From: DATAES01 sp036257895
GTDB lineage: Bacteria > Actinomycetota > Acidimicrobiia > Acidimicrobiales > JACDCH01
Length of the DNA stretch: 10,552 bases
Assembly (NCBI GenBank): GCA_036257895.1
Contig: DATAES010000137.1
Coordinates: 1 to 10,552 of the forward strand
Direction of reading: 5' to 3'
Shown here: in pieces, positions 1-5,405 of the stretch
Numbering within the stretch: the first letter of the stretch is position 1
Layout of the letters: each line of letters opens with the position of its first letter
Program-made: the position numbers and the translations under genes
The notes under the pieces: model-generated
Seen by the model: the letters and a program-made list of their open reading frames with translations, nothing else
Database searches by the model: none
Told to the model about the DNA's origin: nothing

Positions 1-42
1 GAGGAAGTCGTTGCCGAGGCCGTGGTGCTTGGTCAGCCGCAT
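1..42 (-). CDS. dapF: Diaminopimelate epimerase, N-terminal fragment (cut by window edge)
   Basis: DapF interconverts LL- and meso-diaminopimelate in the lysine and peptidoglycan precursor pathway in the cytoplasm. Only the first 14 codons are inside the window. They read MRLTKHHGLGNDFL, which matches the conserved DapF N-terminus (a basic start followed by HGLGNDF). The ATG at 42-40 is the start. An ATG five bases upstream (47-45) is out of frame and meets a TGA after four codons. The gene begins 19 nt after the miaA stop, and miaA-dapF adjacency is the common actinobacterial order, which supports the call. No strong Shine-Dalgarno is visible, so translation may depend on miaA. The catalytic cysteines lie outside the window, so activity cannot be judged. 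Confidence 0.85.
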   Translation of the reverse strand, partial: MRLTKHHGLGNDFL

Positions 43-61
43 CGCATCTCAAGTGTGCCCG

Positions 62-976
62 TCACGGCACCGCGCCCGACACGATTTGCTCGAGTGCCGT
101 CCGCGCCTCGGAAGGATCCGACTCGACGTGGAGCCATTCGATGCGCGGATCACGGCGGAACCAGGCCCGCTGCCTACGGGCGAACTGCCTCGTGCGGCGC
201 ACGGCTTGGTCGAGGGCCTCCTCCAGCGTCATCCGTCCCGCGAGATGCGCGGCCAACTCCTTGTACCCGAGAGCCTGGGCCGCAGTCCGCGACAGCCCTC
301 GTGGCCGCGCCAGCAAGCGACGGACTTCGTCGACGAAGCCGTCGGCGATCTGCCGGTGGTAGCGCGCCTCGACGCGGGCGGCGACCACGTTCGGTGGCAG
401 CGCGATGCCGACGAGCCGGAACGCCGTTGGCGGATACGCCTCGAGTCCCGGACCGAACGACGAGAACGGCCGCCCGCTGCCGAGCGTGACCTCGAGCGCC
501 CGCACGATGCGGCGCCGGTTCGTCGCCGTGACCCGCGTCGCGCCGATCGGGTCGAGCGCGAGCAGTCGCTCGTGCAGCACACCGGTCGGTTCGCCGTCGA
601 GCTCGCGCCGTGCGTCCGGATACCGCCCGGGGATGACGAGCCCGTCGATGGCAGCGCGCAGGTAGAGACCCGTGCCGCCGACGAGGAGCGCGCGGTGACC
701 ACGTGCCTCGATCGCCGCGAGCACGTCGACGAACAGACGTTGGAACCGCGCCACAGTGAAGTCCTCGTCCGGCTCGACCACGTCGATGAGGTGATGGGGA
801 ACCTCGGCTCGCTCTTCGAGCGTCGGCTTCGCCGTGCCGATGTCCATGCCGCGGTACACCTGCATCGAATCGATGGAGACGATCTCGAGGTCGCGGCGTC
901 GGTGTGCGAGGGCCAACGCCAGCGCAGACTTGCCCGACGCAGTCGTGCCGACCACGGCCACGTGACGTTCGGTCAT
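62..976 (-). CDS. miaA: tRNA dimethylallyltransferase MiaA
   Basis: MiaA transfers a dimethylallyl group from DMAPP to N6 of A37 in tRNAs reading UNN codons, giving i6A37. The 304-residue product has the family's usual length (about 300). It shows the P-loop GTTASGKS at residues 10-17, the tRNA/DMAPP region DSMQVYRGMDIGTAKP at 36-51, GGTGLYLRA at about 100-108 and the C-terminal RRTRQFARRQRAWFRRDPRI block with its tRNA-contacting basic residues. The ATG at 976-974 overlaps the stop of the upstream LLM gene by 4 nt (ATGA), so it is probably translationally coupled. dapF follows after 19 nt. MiaA makes the substrate for MiaB, encoded two genes upstream in the same operon. Nothing appears truncated. 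Confidence 0.97.
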   Translation of the reverse strand: MTERHVAVVGTTASGKSALALALAHRRRDLEIVSIDSMQVYRGMDIGTAKPTLEERAEVPHHLIDVVEPDEDFTVARFQRLFVDVLAAIEARGHRALLVGGTGLYLRAAIDGLVIPGRYPDARRELDGEPTGVLHERLLALDPIGATRVTATNRRRIVRALEVTLGSGRPFSSFGPGLEAYPPTAFRLVGIALPPNVVAARVEARYHRQIADGFVDEVRRLLARPRGLSRTAAQALGYKELAAHLAGRMTLEEALDQAVRRTRQFARRQRAWFRRDPRIEWLHVESDPSEARTALEQIVSGAVP

Positions 977-1767
977 CGTGTGGGCGGACCCGCTTCAGCG
1001 ACCTCGAGCACATGCGCAGCCGGCAAGCCGAATGGCTCGAAGCGCACGAGCCACCACGTCGCGCCGGCTCCAACCCAGGGCGCCGGATCTTCGTCGTAGA
1101 GACCTTGCACCGCGACGTCCCACGGTCCCGCATCTGCAACGCGGTGTTGTTGTGCGTAGGCGAGCTGCTCGACGAGGTCGTCGGGCGACGTGAGCCCGAT
1201 GGGGAACCAACCATCCCACCGAGCCGCCCGCCGGACCGGTGCGCGGTTCGGAAAGCGTGACGCCACCCAGATCGGGATTCGCGGCTGCTGGACGGGTTGC
1301 GGCAGCAACTGCACGCCGTTCGTCTCCTCGCCTCGCCACCAACGGTCGATGTGCTCGAGCCCGTCGTCGAGCAGCTGGGCGCGCACCTGAGCGTCCATCT
1401 CCTCATCGAAGAGCGACAGCTCACCACCCGGGTCGCCGCCGAGCCCGACACCGAAGACGAGCCGGCCGTTGCTCAGACGATCGAGCGTCGCCGTCTGTCG
1501 CGCCAGCACCTGCACACGACGGCGGGCGATCGGCGTCACCATCGGACCCAGCACGACGCGATCGGTGGCGTGCGCCATGGCAGCCATAACCGTCCACGGA
1601 TCGGCGATGCGTTCGACCGGCGGCCGGTACATCATGTGGTCCCACACGAACACGCCGTCCCAGCCGGCGGCCTCGGCGACCACGGCGATGTCGATGGCGA
1701 CACTCGGTTCGGACAGTTCGTCGAACAGCGGGATGAACAGCGCCGTCCGTACCGCGGTGTTGCTCAA
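973..1767 (-). CDS. LLM-class F420-dependent oxidoreductase (luciferase-like TIM barrel)
   Basis: This 264-residue protein belongs to the bacterial luciferase-like monooxygenase (LLM) superfamily, whose actinobacterial members mostly use coenzyme F420. Visible marks are the first beta strand ALFIPLFDEL (9-18), a WDGVFVWDHM segment (36-45), and a conserved block at about 82-112, with ARRRVQVLARQ leading into LDRLSNGRLVFGVGLGG. A WWLVRFEPFG segment near the C-terminus is also seen in short LLM proteins of this type. The only sensible start is TTG at 1767-1765, overlapping the miaB stop as TTGA. Its own stop overlaps the miaA start as ATGA, so both ends are coupled. The substrate is unknown. F420 rather than FMN use is inferred from family and host. 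A role in tRNA modification is suggested only by position. Confidence 0.88.
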   Translation of the reverse strand: MSNTAVRTALFIPLFDELSEPSVAIDIAVVAEAAGWDGVFVWDHMMYRPPVERIADPWTVMAAMAHATDRVVLGPMVTPIARRRVQVLARQTATLDRLSNGRLVFGVGLGGDPGGELSLFDEEMDAQVRAQLLDDGLEHIDRWWRGEETNGVQLLPQPVQQPRIPIWVASRFPNRAPVRRAARWDGWFPIGLTSPDDLVEQLAYAQQHRVADAGPWDVAVQGLYDEDPAPWVGAGATWWLVRFEPFGLPAAHVLEVAEAGPPTR

Positions 1768-3155
1768 CCGGCAAGGACCGGGATCCGAGTGCGATGCCGG
1801 GGTGAGGCTGTCACCGCTACGAGCTCGCCGCGCATGTGGTGCGGGCCCGCCTCCGTGATCCGCACGTCGGCGAACGTACCCGGACGCAAGGGCGCAGCAT
1901 CGTGGAGCGCGAAGTGCACGAGCTTGTTCTGACGAGTCCGACCAGTGGTGACCGACGGATCTTTCTTGCTCGGCCCTTCGACCAGCACTTCCTCGATGCG
2001 ACCGATGCGGGCGCGGTGTTTCGCCAGGGCGCTGCGCTCGACCACGACGCGGAGACGTTCGAAGCGTTCGGCCACCTCGTCCTCGGGGACGAAGTCATCG
2101 ACACGGTCGGCAGCCTCGGTGCCGGGGCGAGGTGAGAAGACGAAGGTGTACGCGCTGTCGTACTCGGCGACGGCAACGACATCGAGGGTGCGCTCGAAGT
2201 CATCCGTCGTCTCACCCGGGAAGCCGACGATGAGATCGGTCGTGACAGCGAGGTCGGCGATGTCGGCACGGGCGCGCGTCAGCCGCTCGAGGTACCGATC
2301 GCCCGTGTAGCCCCGGTGCATCGCTGCCAGCGTGCGATCCGATCCGGCCTGGAGCGGGAGATGCAGGTGCTCGCACACAGCCGGCGTCTCGGCCATCGCC
2401 GCGATGGTCTCGACGCGAAGGTCCTTCGGGTGCGGGCTGGTGAAGCGGACGCGATGGATGCCGGCGACGGTGCCGATCGTCCGGAGCAACTCGGCGAACA
2501 AGGGACGGCGCTTCGTCAGGTCTCGACCGTACGAGTTGACGTTCTGGCCCAGCAGGGTGATCTCGACCACACCGTCGGCCGCCAGTCGTTCCACCTCCTG
2601 CACGATTTCCTCGAGGGGACGCGAGATCTCCTTACCGCGGACCGACGGCACGATGCAGAACGCACAGCGGTTGTCGCAGCCGATCTGGATCGTGACCCAC
2701 GCGGCGTACGGGACCTCCCGACGAACGGGCAGGGCGGACGGGAACGCATCGGCGTCCTCTGGGTCCGTGGCCTCGAAGATCTCGGTGATCGGACCGGCCC
2801 GTCGCGCTGCGTCGACGAGCGCGGCCGCACGGTGGACGTTGTGCGTGCCGAGTACCACGTCGACGTGCGGGGCGCGTTCGCGGACGAGGTCACGATCCTT
2901 CTGGGCGAGGCAGCCGGCCACCACGATCTGCAGATCGGGGCGCGCCCGCTTGACCGACTTCAGGTGCCCGAGGTTTCCGTACAACTTGTTGTCGGCGTTC
3001 TCGCGGATACAGCACGTGTTGAGGACGACTACGTCCGCCTCGTCGAGGCCCACGGCTGCCTCCATGCCGTCTGCTTCGAGAAGGCCCGCGATGCGCTCGG
3101 AGTCGTGCTCGTTCATCTGGCACCCGTAGGTCCGGAGCAGATACTTGCGGGCCAT
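1764..3155 (-). CDS. miaB: tRNA-2-methylthio-N6-dimethylallyladenosine synthase MiaB
   Basis: MiaB is a radical-SAM methylthiotransferase that converts i6A37 to ms2i6A37 in tRNA. The 463-residue product has all three domains. The N-terminal UPF0004 domain has the auxiliary [4Fe-4S] cysteines C12 (YGCQMNEHDSE), C48 (NTCCIREN) and C82 (AGCLAQ). The radical-SAM core has C160, C164 and C167 (GCDNRCAFC). A C-terminal TRAM domain lies at roughly 375-445. The TYGCQMNEHDSE and NTCCIRENADNK signatures favour MiaB over RimO or MtaB. The ATG at 3155-3153 follows recA by 141 nt and lies next to an inverted repeat, with a possible leaderless promoter. Its stop overlaps the TTG start of the LLM gene. It works directly after MiaA, encoded downstream. 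Confidence 0.97.
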   Translation of the reverse strand: MARKYLLRTYGCQMNEHDSERIAGLLEADGMEAAVGLDEADVVVLNTCCIRENADNKLYGNLGHLKSVKRARPDLQIVVAGCLAQKDRDLVRERAPHVDVVLGTHNVHRAAALVDAARRAGPITEIFEATDPEDADAFPSALPVRREVPYAAWVTIQIGCDNRCAFCIVPSVRGKEISRPLEEIVQEVERLAADGVVEITLLGQNVNSYGRDLTKRRPLFAELLRTIGTVAGIHRVRFTSPHPKDLRVETIAAMAETPAVCEHLHLPLQAGSDRTLAAMHRGYTGDRYLERLTRARADIADLAVTTDLIVGFPGETTDDFERTLDVVAVAEYDSAYTFVFSPRPGTEAADRVDDFVPEDEVAERFERLRVVVERSALAKHRARIGRIEEVLVEGPSKKDPSVTTGRTRQNKLVHFALHDAAPLRPGTFADVRITEAGPHHMRGELVAVTASPRHRTRIPVLAG

Positions 3156-3176
3156 CCCCGCTCAGGTTAGGCGGGG
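3156..3176 (-). promoter_or_regulatory. Perfect 6-bp inverted repeat abutting the miaB start codon
   Basis: CCCCGC (3156-3161) and GCGGGG (3171-3176) are exact reverse complements separated by a 9-nt loop (3162-3170). On the transcribed minus strand the 3' arm GCGGGG ends directly at the miaB ATG and holds the only purine-rich stretch that could act as a ribosome binding site. If transcribed, the hairpin would hide that site. If transcription starts at or near the ATG (see the promoter candidate here), the repeat would act only at the DNA level. The repeat is directly visible; a regulatory role is inference. Confidence 0.45.
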
Positions 3177-3191
3177 TTCCGGCGGTGTCCG
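3164..3191 (-). promoter_or_regulatory. Candidate near-leaderless promoter of the miaB operon
   Basis: On the minus strand, TAACCT (3169-3164) fits the actinobacterial -10 pattern TANNNT. CGGACA lies 16 bp upstream (3191-3186) and matches four of six bases of TTGACA. Only 8 nt separate the -10 from the ATG at 3155, the spacing expected for leaderless or near-leaderless transcripts, which are common in Actinobacteria. A separate promoter is plausible because a strong hairpin sits between recA and miaB. The -35 is weak, so this is a candidate only. Confidence 0.35.
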
Positions 3192-3234
3192 TTGTTCGCG
3201 TCGGGCAGCAAGCCGCCGCCACGTATGCGCAGCG

Positions 3235-3290
3235 GGCGATTCACCCCCTCGCCCCCGGGGAGGCAACAAGCGACGAGGGAGTGATTCGCC
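3235..3290 (-). terminator. Large imperfect stem-loop just downstream of recA
   Basis: Two 17-nt arms (3235-3251 and 3274-3290) are nearly perfect inverted repeats around a 22-nt loop, which itself contains the palindrome CCCCGGGG (3253-3260). In minus-strand RNA 15 positions are Watson-Crick pairs, one is a G-U pair (3245/3280) and one is an A-A mismatch (3240/3285). In plus-strand RNA the same positions would be C-A and U-U, so the fold is better on the recA strand. It starts 6 nt after the recA stop codon. No U-tract follows, so it would be a tail-less terminator or a 3'-end processing and stability element. Confidence 0.65.
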
Positions 3291-3296
3291 GAAGAG

Positions 3297-4349
3297 TCAC
3301 TCGTCGAGTGTGATCGGCTCGTCTTCGGACCTGTCCACGATCTCGAGCGCCGGTGCGTCACCGGCCGGCTGGATACCCACCTGCACCCGGATGCGCTCGG
3401 AGATCTCGACCATGATCTCAGCGTTGTCGGCGAGGAAGCTCTTCGCGTTCTCGCGGCCCTGGCCGAGCTGTTCGCCCTCGTAGGTGAACCAGGCGCCCGA
3501 CTTCTTGATGAAGCCGAGGTCGACACCGACGTCGAGGAGCGAGCCCTCGCGGCTGATGCCCTTGCCGTACATGATGTCGAACTCCGCCTGGCGGAACGGC
3601 GGTGCCACCTTGTTCTTCACGACCTTGACACGCGTGCGGTTGCCGACCACCTCGACGCCGTCCTTGATCGACTCGATGCGCCGGATGTCGAGCCGCACCG
3701 ACGAATAGAACTTCAGTGCCCGCCCGCCAGGGGTGGTCTCGGGAGAACCGAACATGACTCCGATCTTCTCTCGCAGCTGGTTGATGAAGAGGCAGATGGT
3801 GTTCGTGCGGTTGAGGTTGGCAGTCAGCTTGCGCAGCGCCTGCGACATGAGGCGCGCCTGGAGCCCGACGTGGGTGTCACCCATCTCGCCCTCGATCTCT
3901 GCGCGCGGCGTGAGGGCAGCGACCGAGTCGATCACCACGACGTCGATCGCACCGGAGCGCACCAACATGTCGGTGATCTCGAGCGCCTGCTCACCGGTGT
4001 CGGGCTGCGAGATCAACAGCTCGTCGATGTCGACCCCGATGGCCTTGGCGTACACCGGATCCATTGCGTGCTCGGCGTCGATGTAGGCGCAGATGCCACC
4101 GTTGCGCTGCGCCTCGGCCACGACGTGCATGGCGAGTGTCGACTTGCCCGACGACTCCGGGCCGTAGATCTCGACGACCCGGCCCCGAGGCAGGCCGCCC
4201 ACACCGAGCGCGAGGTCGAGGGCCAGTGCACCGGTGCCGATGGCCTCGATGCTCATCTCGCCCTTGTCGCTCATCTTCATGACCGAGCCCTTGCCGTACT
4301 GCTTTTCGATCTGACTGAGCGCCATCTCCAAGGCCTTGTCTCGCTCCAC
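3297..4349 (-). CDS. recA: Recombinase RecA
   Basis: RecA forms ATP-dependent filaments on single-stranded DNA for homologous recombination and triggers LexA self-cleavage in the SOS response. The 350-residue product is full length. It has Walker A GPESSGKST at 63-71, Walker B VVVIDS at 137-142, the L2/DNA-binding region starting FINQLREKIGVMFG at about 188-201, and the acidic C-terminal tail ending PITLDE. There is no intein, unlike the M. tuberculosis gene. The start is GTG (4349-4347), placed 6 nt after an AAAGGAG ribosome binding site. It is preceded by a LexA-controlled promoter and followed by a stem-loop. recX, which follows recA in Streptomyces and mycobacteria, is not between recA and miaB. 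It is probably transcribed alone. Confidence 0.99.
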   Translation of the reverse strand: MERDKALEMALSQIEKQYGKGSVMKMSDKGEMSIEAIGTGALALDLALGVGGLPRGRVVEIYGPESSGKSTLAMHVVAEAQRNGGICAYIDAEHAMDPVYAKAIGVDIDELLISQPDTGEQALEITDMLVRSGAIDVVVIDSVAALTPRAEIEGEMGDTHVGLQARLMSQALRKLTANLNRTNTICLFINQLREKIGVMFGSPETTPGGRALKFYSSVRLDIRRIESIKDGVEVVGNRTRVKVVKNKVAPPFRQAEFDIMYGKGISREGSLLDVGVDLGFIKKSGAWFTYEGEQLGQGRENAKSFLADNAEIMVEISERIRVQVGIQPAGDAPALEIVDRSEDEPITLDE

Positions 4350-4355
4350 CGCTGT

Positions 4356-4362
4356 CTCCTTT
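4356..4362 (-). promoter_or_regulatory. Strong Shine-Dalgarno fixing the recA GTG start
   Basis: AAAGGAG on the minus strand (4362-4356) ends 6 nt before the GTG at 4349-4347. This is the best ribosome binding site in the window, since most of the other genes have weak ones. It decides the GTG start and suggests recA is translated independently at a high rate. Confidence 0.85.
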
Positions 4363-4376
4363 GCTGCTTCGCCGTG

Positions 4377-4448
4377 TCAGGCGTTCGGTTGCTGGGCTGC
4401 GGCCGGTGCAGAGCAGCGGAGACGCAGCGACGAGGTCTGGGCCATCAT
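4377..4448 (-). CDS. Possible 23-codon upstream ORF in the recA leader
   Basis: Between the predicted recA transcription start (about 4483) and the recA GTG there is one short ORF beginning with two consecutive ATG codons (4448-4446 and 4445-4443) and ending in TGA (4379-4377), 27 nt before the recA start. It encodes 23 residues beginning MMAQTSSLRLRC, in the same frame as recA but closed by the stop. The only Shine-Dalgarno-like bases are GGGG directly before the first ATG, which is poor spacing. No resemblance to a known leader peptide is recognised. In G+C-rich DNA a short ORF like this can arise by chance, so it is recorded as a possibility. Confidence 0.2.
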   Translation of the reverse strand: MMAQTSSLRLRCSAPAAAQQPNA

Positions 4449-4489
4449 CCCCAGGGGGTGTGACAGTGAAGCTCGGGACGAATGACATG

Positions 4490-4518
4490 AGCGTAGTTCC
4501 GAACAACTGTTCGCTCAA
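4490..4518 (-). promoter_or_regulatory. recA promoter (-35 TTGAGC, 17-bp spacer, -10 TACGCT)
   Basis: On the minus strand TTGAGC (4518-4513) and TACGCT (4495-4490) are separated by exactly 17 bp. They match the housekeeping consensus TTGACA / TANNNT well. Transcription would start near 4483, leaving a leader of about 130 nt before the recA GTG. The LexA palindrome occupies most of the spacer, so bound LexA would block RNA polymerase directly. Box and promoter support each other. Confidence 0.7.
4500..4513. promoter_or_regulatory. LexA-binding SOS box upstream of recA
   Basis: CGAACAACTGTTCG is a 14-bp box with perfect CGAAC/GTTCG half-sites around a 4-bp centre. It matches the SOS box consensus CGAAC-N4-GTTCG known from Bacillus and mycobacteria. 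It lies about 150 bp upstream of the recA start, inside the -35/-10 spacer. A LexA-family repressor is expected in the genome but is not in the window. The box also lies about 97 bp upstream of the divergent small ORF, though a link to that gene is not shown. Confidence 0.9.
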
Positions 4519-4609
4519 GCATTTCGGTCGCCTCGCCGCCCCAGGCGAGCATCTCGTGAAGTTGGTCACAAGCGGTTGATTTCCCAAGCGCGGTGCCGAA
4601 ACTGGATAC

Positions 4610-4780
4610 ATGACCGACACCACGACGATCGAGCGCGCGACTGCAGCGAACGAGCGGGACGAGGCACTGGAATGGCTTGCCCGCCGAGTCCGGTGGGAGC
4701 ACTTCCTCACCTCATTGCGTGAAACCTCCACCGCGGCCGACGACTCGGACGAGCTCGTGCGACAGCCCCAGGCCGCTTAG
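4610..4780 (+). CDS. Small 56-residue predicted helical protein, divergent from recA
   Basis: I do not recognise this protein. The ORF runs from ATG (4610-4612) to TAG (4778-4780), the only plausible plus-strand gene in the window. About 80% of its codons end in G or C, as expected for real genes here. The product starts MTDTTTIERATAANERDEA, continues into an amphipathic stretch with EWLARRVRWEHFLTSLRE at about residues 21-38 (W/L/V/F alternating with R/E), and ends in an acidic, probably disordered tail. It has no signal peptide, membrane segment or metal motif. No good Shine-Dalgarno precedes the ATG, and an in-frame TGA at 4577-4579 limits extension. It diverges from recA and converges on thpR. 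It is not the DUF3046 protein found near recA in other actinobacteria, as far as I can judge from sequence. Confidence 0.55.
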   Translation: MTDTTTIERATAANERDEALEWLARRVRWEHFLTSLRETSTAADDSDELVRQPQAA

Positions 4781-4868
4781 AGCTCGTTTCGCAAAGCTCT
4801 GAAGAAGAGCGCCCACAGGTAGAGACCCGCACTGTTGCGAACTGCGGCTCCTTTGTGGAACGAGCCCT

Positions 4869-5387
4869 TCAGTCAGGCAGCCCGAGCGGCACACGCGCGA
4901 TCGTCTCGTAGCGCGGTCCACCCGGTCCGAGGTGGCTGCACACGAGCTCCATCTCGCCGACTTCCCACGCGCCAGACAATGGCTGGCCTTGTGCGGCGCG
5001 CAACGCCGAGCCCTTCTTGCGTGAGCGCTGTCGCGCCAGTGTGACGTGGCCTCGGAAGGGGCGGTCGTCCGGGGCCGCGCCGATCGACGCAGTGCCGGAA
5101 ACGACGCAACGGGCCACGTCGTCGAGTCCCGACACCGGCGCCCACAGCATGTTGCCGACGCGCTCGACACACGGTCCGACGCCTGCCCGCACCGGTTGTG
5201 CCCGCGCAGCCGCGTGCTGCAATGCCACCTCGATGGTCGACGCGTCGTCGACCTCCCCCAAGAACCGCAACGTGATGTGCCACTCGTCCCGGGATGTCCA
5301 GCGGACCCCGTCGATCACCGGCCGGTCCAACCCCGCGAGCTGATCCACCACCGCGTCGTCCGGCCAGACCGCGACGAACAGCCGCAC
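4869..5387 (-). CDS. thpR: RNA 2',3'-cyclic phosphodiesterase (2H phosphoesterase, LigT/ThpR family)
   Basis: ThpR-type enzymes open 2',3'-cyclic phosphates on RNA to 2'-phosphates, and some show RNA ligase activity in vitro. The 172-residue product has the two defining HxT motifs of the 2H superfamily: HITLRFLG with H37 and T39, and HVTLARQR with H114 and T116. It also has the typical N-terminal strand MRLFVAVWP. Length is normal for the family (about 170-190). The start is GTG at 5387-5385, 18 nt after the cinA stop; no other start keeps the first strand. It is the last gene of the rimO-pgsA-cinA-thpR run, and the ThpR-CinA-RecA vicinity recurs in bacteria. The biological substrate is generally unknown. 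Confidence 0.93.
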   Translation of the reverse strand: MRLFVAVWPDDAVVDQLAGLDRPVIDGVRWTSRDEWHITLRFLGEVDDASTIEVALQHAAARAQPVRAGVGPCVERVGNMLWAPVSGLDDVARCVVSGTASIGAAPDDRPFRGHVTLARQRSRKKGSALRAAQGQPLSGAWEVGEMELVCSHLGPGGPRYETIARVPLGLPD

Positions 5388-5405
5388 CGAGCCGCGTCAC
5401 CCGCC

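Noticed and set aside
11..1099. Long plus-strand open frame of 362 codons opposite miaA, the longest of the antisense frames.
   Set aside because: It mirrors the codon structure of miaA on the opposite strand, has no recognisable domain, and crosses the miaA/LLM junction. It is an antisense shadow.
3191..3198. GTTGTTCG upstream of miaB, identical to one half of the recA LexA box.
   Set aside because: The opposite half-site (CGAAC) is missing, with GTGTCC there instead, so it is a half-site only and not evidence of SOS control of miaB.
4561..4609. Promoter for the small plus-strand ORF, for example TTGATT at 4576-4581.
   Set aside because: No -10-like hexamer lies at 16-19 bp spacing; the nearest candidate, GGATAC at 4604-4609, is 22 bp away and touches the ATG.
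3991..4731. Open frame of 246 codons on the minus strand across the recA 5' half and its promoter region.
   Set aside because: It lies out of frame over the clearly real recA gene and runs through its promoter. The product is arginine/serine-rich shadow translation typical of G+C-rich DNA.
4796..4866. Two small stem-loops between the small ORF and thpR: GCTCT/AGAGC (4796-4810) and GGCTC/GAGCC (4846-4866), possible terminators for the convergent transcripts.
   Set aside because: Each stem is only 5 bp and no U-tract follows in either direction. Such pairs are frequent by chance in this G+C-rich sequence.
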